Positions 27,747 through 37,078 are shown, numbered from the stretch's first letter. The stretch: DNA of 64,000 nucleotides from Mixta theicola (GCF_002895925.1 NZ_NWUO01000003.1:186001-250000), one strand, 5' to 3'. Numbers and translations are program-made. The notes: generated by a model from the letters alone, not told the origin.

Positions 27747-28798
27747 TGGCAACCAGCGCAACGCATGCCGGGCTTGCCCGGCAATTCTGGCGCAGCGGTA
27801 GTCGTTTCGTTACCAGCCTGCTCTCCCTGCTGGTAACGCTGCTGGGCCTGCTGGCGTTCACCTTTATGCTCTCCCATTTGTCGCCGGTCGATCCGGTATT
27901 GCAGGTGGCAGGCGATCACGCCAGCGAATCCACCTATCAGCAGGTGCGCCACGATTTAGGGCTGGATAAGCCGCTGCCGGTGCAGTTCTGGCGCTATCTG
28001 GAACATCTGGCGCACGGCGAGTTGGGCATATCCAATATTACCAGCCAGCCGGTCGCCAGCGATCTGGCGCGAACCTTCCCGGCCACTTTAGAACTGGCAA
28101 CCTGCGCGATGCTATTCGGTGCGATAGTCGGCATTACGCTGGCGCTGCTGGCGGCCTGGAAGCCGGGTAGCGTGCTGGACAATCTGGCGCGCCTGATTTC
28201 GCTGCTGGGCTATTCAGTTCCGGTTTTCTGGCTCGGCCTGCTTGGGCTGCTGCTTTTTTATGCGGTGCTGCACTGGTCCGCCGGACCGGGTCGGCTGGAT
28301 GATATTTGGGCCTATACGCTGGAGCCGAAAACCGGCCTGGTGCTGATTGATAGCTGGCTGTCGGGCGACAGAGAGATGTTCCGCAACGCCATCGCGCATT
28401 TATGGCTGCCGGTGGTGGTGCTGGGGATGCTGTCGATGGCGGGCATTACCCGCCTGCTGCGCGCTGCCCTGCTGGAAGAAAACAGTAAAGAATATGTCAC
28501 ATTGGCGCGCGCGAAAGGCGCCAGCCGTGGGCGTATTCTGCTGTGCCATATTTTCCCCAACGTGCGCGGCACGCTGATCACCGTGCTGGGGCTTTCCTAT
28601 GCCACGCTGCTTGAAGGCTCAGTGCTAACGGAAACCGTCTTCGCCTGGCCCGGCGTGGGCCGCTATCTGACTACCGCGCTGTTCGCCTCCGACGTGCCCG
28701 CCATCCTTGGCGCAACGCTGCTGATCGGCAGCTGCTTTGTGCTGCTAAATGCGCTGGTTGATGCGCTGGCCTGGTTAACCGATCCGAGAACCCGATGA
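27746..28798 (+). CDS. ABC transporter permease (DppB-like)
   Basis: A 350-residue polytopic BPD_transp_1 permease with about six helices. The EAA loop reads LARAKGASRGRILLCHIFPNV. An N-terminal segment (SRFVTSLLSLLVTLLGLLAFTFML) is followed by DPVLQVAGDHAS, as in DppB/OppB proteins. It pairs with the next permease; the 4-bp overlap (ATGA) indicates coupling. Confidence 0.9.
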   Translation: MATSATHAGLARQFWRSGSRFVTSLLSLLVTLLGLLAFTFMLSHLSPVDPVLQVAGDHASESTYQQVRHDLGLDKPLPVQFWRYLEHLAHGELGISNITSQPVASDLARTFPATLELATCAMLFGAIVGITLALLAAWKPGSVLDNLARLISLLGYSVPVFWLGLLGLLLFYAVLHWSAGPGRLDDIWAYTLEPKTGLVLIDSWLSGDREMFRNAIAHLWLPVVVLGMLSMAGITRLLRAALLEENSKEYVTLARAKGASRGRILLCHIFPNVRGTLITVLGLSYATLLEGSVLTETVFAWPGVGRYLTTALFASDVPAILGATLLIGSCFVLLNALVDALAWLTDPRTR

Positions 28799-29652
28799 CA
28801 CAACATTTATCCGATGCGGAAATCGTCACGCCGGTAGCGCGTCGCCGTCGGCTGACGACGCTTGCAACTGGCGCCACGCTGGTGGCGATTCTGGTGCTGA
28901 CCGCCCTGCTGGCGCCGCTGCTGGCGCCTTTCGATCCCAATGCGCAAACCATATCCGCCCGTTTGCTGCCGCCTTCTGCCGTCCACTGGTTTGGCACCGA
29001 CGGTTTTGGCCGTGACCTGCTGTCGCGGGTGATTTACGGTGCGCGCCCGACGCTGCTGCTGGTATCGCTGATTTTAGTGCTGACCATTCCGGTCGGGCTG
29101 CTGACAGGCATTGTTGCGGGCTATCTCGGCGGCTGGACCGAGCGCGTGCTGATGCGTATCACCGATATTTTTCTTTCGCTGCCTAACCTGGTGATTGCGC
29201 TGGCGCTGGTCTCGATCCTCGGCCCCGGCCTGCTTAACGGCGCGCTGGCGCTGGCGTTAACCAGCTGGCCGCCGTTTGCGCGCCAGGCGCGAGCGGAAAC
29301 GCTGGCGCTGCGGCGCAGTGATTATCTGGCCGCCGCGCGTATGCAGGGGATTACCGGGCTGCGTCTGATGTCTGGACATATTCTGCCGCTTTGTTTGCCC
29401 AGCGCCGTGGTGCGCGCCGCGCTTAGCCTCGGCGGGATTATTCTTTCCGCTGCCGGTCTCGGCTTTCTCGGCATGGGCGTACAGCCGCCAACTGCCGAAT
29501 GGGGCTCGATGGTGGCGGAAGGCAGTAAAGTAATTTTCGATCAGTGGTGGGTGGCGGCTGCGCCGGGCGGCGCCATTTTGTTCGCCAGCCTGGCCTTTAA
29601 CCTGACAGGCGACGGCCTGCGCGACCGACTGGATACCCGTCATGGCAACTGA
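28795..29652 (+). CDS. ABC transporter permease (DppC-like)
   Basis: A 285-residue permease with an N-terminal OppC-like helix, a periplasmic segment with HWFGTDGFGRDLLSRVIYGAR (typical of DppC/OppC), and the EAA loop YLAAARMQGITGLRLMSGHILP. It overlaps the ATPase gene downstream by 11 bp. Confidence 0.9.
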   Translation: MTQHLSDAEIVTPVARRRRLTTLATGATLVAILVLTALLAPLLAPFDPNAQTISARLLPPSAVHWFGTDGFGRDLLSRVIYGARPTLLLVSLILVLTIPVGLLTGIVAGYLGGWTERVLMRITDIFLSLPNLVIALALVSILGPGLLNGALALALTSWPPFARQARAETLALRRSDYLAAARMQGITGLRLMSGHILPLCLPSAVVRAALSLGGIILSAAGLGFLGMGVQPPTAEWGSMVAEGSKVIFDQWWVAAAPGGAILFASLAFNLTGDGLRDRLDTRHGN

Positions 29653-30481
29653 ACCTTTAATCATCGCCGGGAACCTGACGATTCACAGCGGCGTCACGTC
29701 ACTGGTAAAGCAGGTCAGCTTTACGCTGGGCCGCGAGCGCGTGGCGCTGGTCGGCGAATCCGGTTCGGGTAAATCGCTGACGGCACGTTCCCTGATGGGG
29801 CTGCTGGCGCCGGGCCTGCATTTACAGGCGCGTCAGCTGCAGCTGGCGGGGCGAGATGCCCTGACGCTGAATGAAAAACGCTGGAACCAGCTGCGCGGCA
29901 GCGAACTGGCGATGGTCATGCAGGACCCTAAATATGCGCTCAATCCCACGCGCACCATTGGCTGGCAGGTTGAGGAACCGCTGAGATTGCATCAGCGTCT
30001 GAGCCGCGCCGAGCGTCGGGAAAAGGTTACAGAGATGCTGGCGGCGGTAGGTCTGCCGCAGCCGACTCAGCTCATGACGCGCTATCCGCATCAGCTTTCC
30101 GGCGGCATGGGACAGCGCGTGATGCTGGCGATCGCGCTGATCGCCGATCCGCAATTTTTGATCGCCGATGAGCCAACATCCGCGCTCGATCATGCCATGC
30201 GCGATCGGGTGCTGGCGCTGATCCATCGGCTGGTGGAAGAACGCAATATGGGATTACTGTTGATCAGCCACGATCTGCAGCAGGTTTCAGAACACTGTGA
30301 ACGGGTCATGGTGATGTATAAAGGTCAGCTGCTTGATACGCTGCCCGCCGCCGAGCTGTCGCGCGCTACGCATCCCTATACGCGTACGCTGTGGTCGTGC
30401 CGTCCCGGCAAAGCCACGCACGGTCAGATGCTGCCGGTGCTGGACCGCAGCGCGCTGGAGAGGGAACTTAAGCATGATTAA
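29642..30481 (+). CDS. ABC transporter ATPase (DppD-like)
   Basis: A 279-residue ATPase. Walker A is GESGSGKSLTARSL, the signature is LSGGMGQRVMLAIAL, Walker B is FLIADEPTSALD, and the switch His is in LLLISHDL. It energises the importer with the next ATPase, the two forming a heterodimer as in Dpp/Opp systems. It overlaps the next gene by 8 bp. The C-terminal extension (RPGKATHGQMLPVLD) corresponds to the short oligopeptide/dipeptide C-domain. Confidence 0.9.
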   Translation: MATEPLIIAGNLTIHSGVTSLVKQVSFTLGRERVALVGESGSGKSLTARSLMGLLAPGLHLQARQLQLAGRDALTLNEKRWNQLRGSELAMVMQDPKYALNPTRTIGWQVEEPLRLHQRLSRAERREKVTEMLAAVGLPQPTQLMTRYPHQLSGGMGQRVMLAIALIADPQFLIADEPTSALDHAMRDRVLALIHRLVEERNMGLLLISHDLQQVSEHCERVMVMYKGQLLDTLPAAELSRATHPYTRTLWSCRPGKATHGQMLPVLDRSALERELKHD

Positions 30482-31163
30482 TTTGCAACATCTCAGCGTG
30501 GCGCACCGCCAGGGTTACGATCTGCGTACCGTGGTGCATGATGTTTCGCTGACGGTGGCCGCCGGTGAATGTTTCGGGCTGGCAGGGCCTTCAGGCTGCG
30601 GCAAGTCATCGCTGCTGTGGGCGATGGCGGGCCTGAATCCGCACTGGCAGGGAGAGATGCAGCTGGCCGGTCATCGGGCGCTGCCGGGTAAAACCTTTAC
30701 CGGCGACCTGCGCCGCGAGGTGCAGATGGTTTTCCAGGATCCGTATGCCTCGCTGCATCCGCGCCATCGGCTGCGCCGCACGCTGGCCGAGCCGTTAAAA
30801 CTGCTGAAGCAGGACAATATTAACGACCGCATCAATGCAGGCTTGCGCCACGTTGGGCTGGATCCGGCGCTGGCCGAGCGCTACCCGCATCAGCTTTCCG
30901 GCGGACAGCGTCAGCGGGTCGCTATCGTGCGCGCGCTGCTGTTAAAGCCGAAAGTGCTGCTGCTGGATGAGCCGACCTCCGCGCTGGATATGTCGGTGCA
31001 GGCGGAAATCCTTAACCTGCTTAATCAGCTAAAGCAGCAGGATGGATTAACGATGGTGCTGGTCAGCCACGATGCGGATGTGATCGATCATATGTGCGAT
31101 CGTGCGGTACAGATGGCCGCAGGCCGCATTGGCGCTACCCGCGCCGCCGTACAGCGCGGGTAG
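30474..31163 (+). CDS. ABC transporter ATPase (DppF-like)
   Basis: A 229-residue ATPase from the ATG at 30474 (MINLQHLSVAHRQGYDL). Walker A is GPSGCGKSSLLWAM, the signature is LSGGQRQRVAIVRAL, Walker B is VLLLDEPTSALD, and the H-loop is LVSHD. It is shorter than typical DppF because it lacks the C-terminal extension. It is the last gene of the operon. The longer ORF starting at 30333 overlaps the previous gene in another frame and was not used. Confidence 0.88.
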   Translation: MINLQHLSVAHRQGYDLRTVVHDVSLTVAAGECFGLAGPSGCGKSSLLWAMAGLNPHWQGEMQLAGHRALPGKTFTGDLRREVQMVFQDPYASLHPRHRLRRTLAEPLKLLKQDNINDRINAGLRHVGLDPALAERYPHQLSGGQRQRVAIVRALLLKPKVLLLDEPTSALDMSVQAEILNLLNQLKQQDGLTMVLVSHDADVIDHMCDRAVQMAAGRIGATRAAVQRG

Positions 31164-31195
31164 CGCCTGATACTTTCTGCACCTTCAAGCGGGTA

Positions 31196-31390
31196 TCAGG
31201 AAATCGCAGAATCCGAGGCGTCTTTCTTCTTATCGGATTCAAAATGCGTTTTGAACTGCTCATAGATAGAGATCATGTTGCTTGCATCGCCCTGCAGCGG
31301 GCTTAGCTTGCCGGCGCGAACCAGTTCAATCACCAGCTGTAGCGCAGCCTGTTTCGGACTGCTGGAAGGATGAGCAATTTCATTCGACAT
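31196..31390 (-). CDS. Small conserved-looking hypothetical protein
   Basis: A 64-residue hydrophilic protein, MSNEIAHPSSSPKQAALQLVIELVRAG... with a helical core and a charged C-terminal tail (ESDKKKDASDSAIS). AGGAA lies about 8 bp before the ATG. No domain recognised. It is convergent with the ABC operon. Confidence 0.6.
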   Translation of the reverse strand: MSNEIAHPSSSPKQAALQLVIELVRAGKLSPLQGDASNMISIYEQFKTHFESDKKKDASDSAIS

Positions 31391-31688
31391 AAAAACGTTC
31401 CTGTCATTAAGGGGGAAACGGCAAAGTTTAGCGTAAACGCCGACAAAAAACCGCGCCTGAGCGTGAAGTCAGCCGGTCGTTTTTCATGGTTTATTTTTAA
31501 CAACGCGAACAATGCGTTTTATATGCCCGCCGGATGATGCCGGACCGTTAAAAATTCAGGCTTCCTGTTTAGCGTAACGTTAGAGCCATGCTTAAATCAG
31601 GTAAACAAACTGTAAAACAGCCTTATCAGCTATACTTAACGACGGAAGAAAAAAGAACCCGATGCCGGGCGCGCAAAAGGAGCTAAGA

Positions 31689-31859
31689 ATGTTGATTGGA
31701 TTTGTGCTTTTAGTTAGCGCCTGTGGCCATGACGCCTGTGATGCCCTGCCGGTTACCGAACATATTTATCCAACCCGCGCCGCCTGCGAGCATATGGCCG
31801 CGCGTATTCACCAGCGCCGTCCTGATGCGGTTCTGCTTTGCGGTGAAGTCCATCGTTAA
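31689..31859 (+). CDS. Small cysteine-containing protein, possibly DUF1482-like
   Basis: A 56-residue protein, MLIGFVLLVSACGHDACDALPVTEHIY..., from the ATG at 31689 (AAAAGGAGCTAAGA upstream). It has a short hydrophobic start and four cysteines. The spacing (hydrophobic start, C...C-D...V...Y-x-T...C) resembles YebW/DUF1482 small proteins, but I am not certain. Function unknown. Confidence 0.5.
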   Translation: MLIGFVLLVSACGHDACDALPVTEHIYPTRAACEHMAARIHQRRPDAVLLCGEVHR

Positions 31860-32010
31860 TGGTGCCCGTGTGGGCGCCTTTCTCATCACGGAGCTGTCAG
31901 GTAAGAGTACGTAAAAATGCCCTTTAACGTTGGATCGCAGGTTGCTATCCAACGGCGAAAAGGTCAAAATATGAGCTGTTATTGCACTTACTAACATCGT
32001 TGTGAATCCC

Positions 32011-32247
32011 ATGAAAAATCGTAAGCCCCGTCGTCCCAGCGGCCGATGGATTTATTACATTCTGGAAGGTGGTATTCTCTGGCCCTGCCCGGTGCGCTGG
32101 GAATGGGAAAGTGGTTACGGCGGCTGGCTGCCGTTCTATTTCTCACCAACGCTGGAGTTTGTGGCGGGCGATCCGACTAAGGCCTGGCGCGTTCCCGGTT
32201 CCGGTAATCGTCCGGCTCGTCGTCTTCACTGGCCCGAAGCGGCCTGA
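32011..32247 (+). CDS. Hypothetical basic, Trp-rich small protein
   Basis: A 78-residue ORF (MKNRKPRRPSGRWIYYILEGG...) rich in Trp, Pro and Arg, without a clear ribosome-binding site. No domain recognised. Codon composition is like its neighbours, which favours a real gene, but support is limited. Confidence 0.4.
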   Translation: MKNRKPRRPSGRWIYYILEGGILWPCPVRWEWESGYGGWLPFYFSPTLEFVAGDPTKAWRVPGSGNRPARRLHWPEAA

Positions 32248-32825
32248 AGGAGTGAATCTGTCTGTCACGCATGATTTTCTCCGGTAGCCGATGAAAAGCC
32301 CGACCGTAAATACGCGTCGGGAAACGATTTTCATACCGCAAAGGGGAAAAGCCATCGGTAAATGGCAAACTGAAGCGCACAATGCCACATCACGAGCAGT
32401 GCGCAAATAAGATAACATAATCTTAACTATTTTTGCGTTAAGAAATCGCAGGAAAAATTCCCCCAGGCCGCTTTGAGTCAGCTTTTCAGGGCAGTTCCCT
32501 TTCTATTCGCCGCTGCACAGATAAACATTTCAATAAGATTTATTACTGTAGTTAAAACTCTGGCCTGGCTGTGCGCAGGGCCGCTTTTATCGTGCGCCTG
32601 CCCTTTTACCCAGCGGTTCTCTCTCCGCTAAGCGCGTGCTGGCGTCCGCACGGCGGTAAAAGTGCTCCTCATACCGCAGACGGTAAAAACCGGTCCGCGC
32701 CGGGCAGGGAACGGGAGTTTTCGTTCTTTTTTTGACAGCAACTCACTCAGCATTATTCACTTTTTATCAGGATGTGCAGCCGTTAAGGTAAGCGCCTCTG
32801 CCATAAGAATATTTGAGGGACGGTT
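32248..32825. other. Gap upstream of sad
   Basis: About 580 bp without a supportable gene. AT-rich stretches around 32400-32560 could hold a promoter. I see no clear operator. The sad ribosome-binding site (GAGGGACGGTT) is at its end. Confidence 0.5.
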
Positions 32826-34214
32826 ATGTCATTTTCACCAGAAACGCACGCTATTTCGCGCAATCCCGCCAGCAATGAAGTTCTTTCTGCCCGCCCTTAC
32901 AGCAGCGAACAGCAGATTGACGCGGCGATCGCCGCAAACTATCAGGCCTTCCAGCAATGGCGTCGGCAGCCGCTGACGCTGCGGGCGCAAAAACTACGCG
33001 ACCTGGCTGGCGCTATCCGCGCTCGTCGCGAGGAGATGGCGCAAATGATTACCGCAGAAATGGGCAAACCGATTCTGCAGTCGCGCGCTGAGGTAGAAAA
33101 ATCGGCGCAGCTCTGCGACTGGTATGCTGAACATGGCCCCGCCATGCTGGCAACCGAACCGACCCAGGTGGAAAATAATCAGGCGGTAATTGAATATCGT
33201 CCGCTTGGCCCGGTGCTGGCGGTAATGCCGTGGAACTTTCCGCTGTGGCAGGTGCTGCGCGGCGCCGTACCGATTTTGCTGGCGGGCAACAGCTATCTGC
33301 TGAAACATGCGCCCAACGTTATGGGCTGCGCCCTGCTGATCGAAGCGCTGTTTAACGATGCCGGATTACCGGCAAATGTGTTCAGCGTGGTTAATGCCAC
33401 TAACGCGGGCGTCAGCCAGGCGATTAACGATGCGCGTATTGCGGCGGTAACGGTGACCGGCAGCGTGCGCGCCGGATCGGCCATCGGCGCGCAGGCTGGC
33501 GCGGCGCTGAAAAAATGCGTGCTGGAGCTGGGCGGTTCCGATCCCTTTATTGTATTGCAAGATGCCGATCTGGATGCTGCGGTGCAGGCTGCCGTTGCCG
33601 GACGCTATCAAAATACCGGGCAGGTTTGCGCGGCAGCCAAGCGTTTTATTATCGAACGCGAGATTGCCGATGCCTTTAGCGAAAAGTTTGTCGCCGCGGT
33701 ACAGCAGCTGAAGATGGGCGATCCGCGCGTTGAAGAAAACGCTATCGGCCCGATGGCGCGTTACGACTTACGCGATGAGCTTCATCAGCAGGTCACGGCG
33801 ACGCTGGCAGAAGGCGCAACGCTGCTGACCGGCGGGAATAAGCTGGCCGGCGCAGGCAACTACTATTTACCGACCGTGCTCGGCAACGTGACGCCAACGA
33901 TGACGGCGTTTCGCCAGGAAATGTTTGGACCGGTCGCGGCAATCACCGTTGCGGAAAATGCTGAACATGCGTTACAGCTGGCCAACGCCAGCGATTTCGG
34001 CCTGATGGCCACTATCTACAGCGCTGACGAAGCGCTGGCGGCTGAAATGGCGGAGCGTCTGGAGTGCGGCGGCGTATTTATCAATGGCTACAGCGCCAGC
34101 GATGCGCGCGTTGCCTTCGGCGGCGTGAAAAAAAGCGGCTTTGGCCGTGAGCTGTCGCATTTTGGCCTGCATGAGTTTTGTAACGTGCAGACCGTCTGGC
34201 GCAACCGCCGTTAA
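32826..34214 (+). CDS. sad: NAD+-dependent succinate-semialdehyde dehydrogenase Sad
   Basis: A 462-residue aldehyde dehydrogenase, the same length as E. coli Sad (YneI) and with nearly identical blocks such as KSAQLCDWYAEHGPAML and ARVAFGGVKKSGFGRELSHFG. The catalytic Glu lies in CVLELGGSDPF and the catalytic Cys in GQVCAAAKRF. It oxidises succinate semialdehyde to succinate in 4-aminobutyrate or related breakdown. It stands alone here, without yneG/yneH neighbours. Confidence 0.94.
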   Translation: MSFSPETHAISRNPASNEVLSARPYSSEQQIDAAIAANYQAFQQWRRQPLTLRAQKLRDLAGAIRARREEMAQMITAEMGKPILQSRAEVEKSAQLCDWYAEHGPAMLATEPTQVENNQAVIEYRPLGPVLAVMPWNFPLWQVLRGAVPILLAGNSYLLKHAPNVMGCALLIEALFNDAGLPANVFSVVNATNAGVSQAINDARIAAVTVTGSVRAGSAIGAQAGAALKKCVLELGGSDPFIVLQDADLDAAVQAAVAGRYQNTGQVCAAAKRFIIEREIADAFSEKFVAAVQQLKMGDPRVEENAIGPMARYDLRDELHQQVTATLAEGATLLTGGNKLAGAGNYYLPTVLGNVTPTMTAFRQEMFGPVAAITVAENAEHALQLANASDFGLMATIYSADEALAAEMAERLECGGVFINGYSASDARVAFGGVKKSGFGRELSHFGLHEFCNVQTVWRNRR

Positions 34215-34539
34215 CTTTCCTCTGCGGCCTGAAGCCTTCTGCTACAGGCCGCTGTCTGGGGTAATCTGGTCGTGACTCCAGCGCGTCGCCTGCATAGCAA
34301 TAACGCAGCGGCATTTCACCTCGCTTTTCAGCATCCGCCTAAACATCGATTCCACCTCACCCTGCCCCATTAATTAGCAAAAGAATAATTTAACAATCAT
34401 ATAATGATCCGCATAATAGCCTGACCTGTTAACTCACTCTGGCTGCGCAGACGAGCAGCGTCTATTCCTGTTAACTTTACGCACGCGGCGATGCTGCGCT
34501 GGCTGGCAGGAAATTATCAGTTATCTGAAGGAGAACCCG
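34215..34539. other. Gap between sad and ybiV
   Basis: About 325 bp. A GC-rich dyad (GCGGCCTG ... CAGGCCGC, about 34227-34252) may end sad transcription although no T tract follows. The rest is AT-rich promoter-like sequence before ybiV. Confidence 0.45.
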
Positions 34540-35361
34540 GTGGCGGTAAAATTGGTTGCGGTTGATATGGACGGAACATTTCTTGATTCCACCAAGCGTT
34601 ATAACAAAACGCGTTTTTTGCGTCAGTATGCCCAGCTGAAGGAACGCAACATCCGTTTTGTTGTGGCCAGTGGCAATCAGTATTATCAGCTGCACAGCTA
34701 CTTCCCTGAAATCGCCGATGAAATTGCCTTTGTAGCGGAAAACGGAGCCTGGGTAAGCGATCGGAATGAAGAGGTGTTTTGCGGTGAGCTCAGCGCGGAT
34801 AAAGTCCGGCAAGTGCTGGCGATGTTAGCTGGTGAACCGGAAATCCATACCGTTGTCTGCGGCAAACGTAGCGCTTATATCTCTCCGTCGATGCCGGACG
34901 AGGTGGTGGAGTTACTTTCAAACCATTATCGTCGCCTGGAGAAATGCGCCGATCTCAACAGCATCGACGATACCATCTTTAAATTTTCGCTTAATCTGCC
35001 GCACGAGGGCGTGACTCCGCTGATTGAACGGTTAAGCAAAGCGCTTAACGCGGCGAATAATATCGTGCATCCGGTTTCCAGCGGCTTCGGCTTTGTTGAC
35101 CTGATTATTCCCGGCCTGCATAAGGCGCACGGCATCGGCCTGCTACAGCAACGCTGGGGGATTGATGATTGTGAGGTGGTGGCCATCGGCGATAGCGGCA
35201 ACGATATTGAAATGCTGCGCCACGCGGGTTACAGCTTTGCTATGGCGAACGCCACGGAAGCGGTAACGGCGGCGGCGCGCTACCGTACGGAAAGTCATGA
35301 TGATGAAGGCGCGCTCAACGTCATTGCGCGCCTGCTGGCGAAAGAATATCCCTTCGGCTAA
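34540..35361 (+). CDS. ybiV: Cof-type HAD sugar phosphatase YbiV
   Basis: A 273-residue HAD phosphatase. Motif I is VDMDGTFLD, motif II is VVASGN, a conserved Lys lies near KAHGI, and motif IV is GDSGNDIEML; the large C2 cap lies between. It matches E. coli YbiV over its whole length (RFVVASGNQYYQL, SGFGFVDLIIPGLHKAHGI, EGALNVI). The E. coli enzyme hydrolyses sugar phosphates and FMN in vitro. The start is a GTG at 34540 preceded by AAGGAGA. Confidence 0.92.
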   Translation: MAVKLVAVDMDGTFLDSTKRYNKTRFLRQYAQLKERNIRFVVASGNQYYQLHSYFPEIADEIAFVAENGAWVSDRNEEVFCGELSADKVRQVLAMLAGEPEIHTVVCGKRSAYISPSMPDEVVELLSNHYRRLEKCADLNSIDDTIFKFSLNLPHEGVTPLIERLSKALNAANNIVHPVSSGFGFVDLIIPGLHKAHGIGLLQQRWGIDDCEVVAIGDSGNDIEMLRHAGYSFAMANATEAVTAAARYRTESHDDEGALNVIARLLAKEYPFG

Positions 35362-35651
35362 TTCCGTTTTCCTGAATAACGGCAGCGGGCGCTGCCGTCA
35401 TATTTCAGGGTGCGGCCTTCGCATATGGCGCGATACAGAATTGGCGTTGTCTGGTCGAACTCTTTCACTATCGTAATAGGACGATGAACGCGCGGGCCGG
35501 TAAGTTTTTCCCAGCTCGGATCTACAGGGATGGTTACACCATGCGAGAATGATTTTAGTTCGATAGAGCCTAAGCGTAGAGGTATTAAACAACTGCCAAC
35601 AACAGGGGAGCCGTTTTCATCTTCAAGCCATAAATGTGCGGGAGTAGACAT
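35358..35651 (-). pseudogene. Truncated Hcp (type VI secretion tube protein), N-terminal half
   Basis: The 97-codon ORF starts MSTPAHLWLEDENGSPVVG and continues IELKSFSHGVTIPVD, KLTGPRVHRPITIVKEFDQ and PILYRAICEGRTLKYD. This is the classic N-terminal half of enterobacterial Hcp-1-type proteins (about 160 residues when complete). After RTLKYD the homology stops: the last residues are encoded by the ybiV terminator hairpin. The beta-barrel is therefore incomplete and the gene is broken. No tss genes are in the window, so it is an orphan remnant. Confidence 0.82.
35379..35398 (+). terminator. Hairpin downstream of ybiV
   Basis: ACGGCAGC-GGGC-GCTGCCGT, a perfect 8-bp stem 18 bp past the ybiV stop, followed by CATATTT. 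It also lies inside the aberrant tail of the hcp fragment read on the other strand. Confidence 0.6.
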
Positions 35652-35697
35652 ATTATTTCTTTATAAATTAAATTTAAATAACCTAATGGCCAGGTGC

Positions 35698-35886
35698 TCA
35701 CCATTTTACGTAACGAGCAAATATAAACACCATGAATATAGCGAATACCCCTACCGGCCAGATAGGACCATCAGGAAAAATTTGCACCAGAGCGACTGCA
35801 AATATGAGTGTTAATACTGCGGGGCCGTAAAGCGAAATTAAGGACTTAAACAGCCGTTTAAAAAAACGTTTGATAAGATTCATCAT
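35698..35886 (-). CDS. Small membrane protein in the Hcp islet
   Basis: A 62-residue protein, MMNLIKRFFKRLFKSL... with a basic start and two hydrophobic stretches (about 17-33 and 40-56). It begins 2 bp after the stop of the upstream gene, so the two are coupled. Membrane-bound small proteins in such islets are often immunity proteins; this is inference. Not recognised. Confidence 0.5.
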   Translation of the reverse strand: MMNLIKRFFKRLFKSLISLYGPAVLTLIFAVALVQIFPDGPIWPVGVFAIFMVFIFARYVKW

Positions 35887-35888
35887 GG

Positions 35889-36245
35889 TTATCGAATCAT
35901 CCTGGTGATAATGTCTGCAATGTCGCCATCTGATGCCCACTGTGCTTTAAGCGCACCTGCCCGCTCAAATAAGGGTTCTGTCAGGAAGTACATCATTTCC
36001 AGTTCCTGAGCATATAGCGCGGCGTAATAGTCCGGATAGAGATAATGAAGCCGATGAGCACTATCTGCCGCCTTCTGGACGATGCCATACAGGCCAGCTA
36101 TCGCTACCCCCGTACCCGCTGCGCGCCCGGCTAAGGCGCTCATATCAAGGCTCAGGTTCAGGCCAATTGCGACCGAGGCGGCGACCGCTAACGTGAATCC
36201 GTGACTGGTGAGAGAGCTGGCGGCAATATGAATATTGACCGCCAT
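35889..36245 (-). CDS. Hypothetical protein of the Hcp islet, glycine/alanine-rich N-terminus
   Basis: A 118-residue protein. Residues about 15-60 (FTLAVAASVAIGLNLSLDMSAL, then GRAAGTGVAIAGLYGIVQKA) form a glycine/alanine-rich hydrophobic hairpin. The C-terminal half (HYLYPDYYAALYAQELEMMYFL) is aromatic and soluble-looking. It lies between two other small genes on the same strand. A hydrophobic hairpin plus helical domain would suit a membrane-active toxin or its partner, but no family was recognised. Confidence 0.55.
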   Translation of the reverse strand: MAVNIHIAASSLTSHGFTLAVAASVAIGLNLSLDMSALAGRAAGTGVAIAGLYGIVQKAADSAHRLHYLYPDYYAALYAQELEMMYFLTEPLFERAGALKAQWASDGDIADIITRMIR

Positions 36246-36284
36246 TAGCCTTTGTTTGATATGCTCTATTTGATCGGATGTTTT

Positions 36285-36581
36285 TTATTTAAATATTTCT
36301 TCAAAGTAGATTTTGAGCATGTCATACACGACATCGCCATGTCGCAGAAGATAATAAACCCCTTTAGCGAATCGAATATCTTCGGTCTTTTGCTGCTGGC
36401 AGACATCCTGATATTCATCAGTAAAACAGGATGTATAATACAACGCGCGTTTTGCGCCTGCTCCTGTCGTTTCAATCTGACTGGATACAGCCTTTCCGAC
36501 ACCCGTTAATGCGTGGTCGAACTTTAATGCGAGGATTTTATTAGACTGTAAATAACTTATGACTTCATTGCTGTAGTACAT
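36285..36581 (-). CDS. Hypothetical protein, first gene of the Hcp islet
   Basis: A 98-residue protein, MYYSNEVISYLQSNKILALKFDHALTGVGKAV..., with GGAG 6 bp before the ATG. Its composition is AT-richer than the chromosomal genes around it. It is followed after 39 bp by the next islet gene. No domain recognised. Confidence 0.55.
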   Translation of the reverse strand: MYYSNEVISYLQSNKILALKFDHALTGVGKAVSSQIETTGAGAKRALYYTSCFTDEYQDVCQQQKTEDIRFAKGVYYLLRHGDVVYDMLKIYFEEIFK

Positions 36582-36785
36582 AACCGCTCCATGTTAATTT
36601 CCATTAAGTCCTGATAAAAAGCGTATGCCTTCTGCGTTGATTAAGCCGTCGGGCATTCAATTGAAAACTTCCATATAGCCATAACTAACCTGTAACGGCC
36701 AAACATTACCTTTTCTGTCTGAGGTAATCGGCAGGCATAATCATGAGCTATTTTGTCAATTGCAACTGCTCTGTAGTTAAGCCGA

Positions 36786-36911
36786 TTAATTTCGTCCCGG
36801 TGAAAGTGTCCGATAAACAGCTGGCCGTAATATCGAAAATAATTCAGCCAGGTCACTGAATGAATACTGTCCGGTTTCATGCATCCGGCATAATTCTTTC
36901 TGCTGTAAGGA
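36786..36911 (-). pseudogene. Serine-recombinase C-terminal (Hin/Pin-type HTH) remnant
   Basis: The minus strand encodes SLQQKELCRMHETGQYSFSD followed by LAELFSILRPAVYRTLSPGRN. The pattern matches the C-terminal resolvase/invertase helix-turn-helix (LxxMxExGxYxxxELAELFxVSRxTVYRTL). No catalytic N-terminal domain is found upstream; the sequence there is out of frame. It is probably a relic of the recombinase that moved this islet. Confidence 0.6.
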
Positions 36912-37078
36912 GCTTATTGACCTGGATGCGCTGGTTGCCGGCCTGAAACTGGGGTGACGGAAATTTTGGCGGTTCCGGCGTAGAACCCCCATTTATTATT
37001 CAGTCGGTGGCGCGATATAAACCGCTTCGACTGAATAACCGAGATAGTTAACTCACTCGTAACGCAAGCGCAGGCGCA

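Noticed and set aside
34246-34345. Short minus-strand ORF (MFRRMLKSEVKC...) downstream of sad
   Set aside because: Has a possible ribosome-binding site but only 34 codons and no recognisable pattern; not enough to call.
36641-36880. 79-codon ORF beside the recombinase remnant
   Set aside because: Overlaps the resolvase-like HTH in another frame and has no recognisable features.
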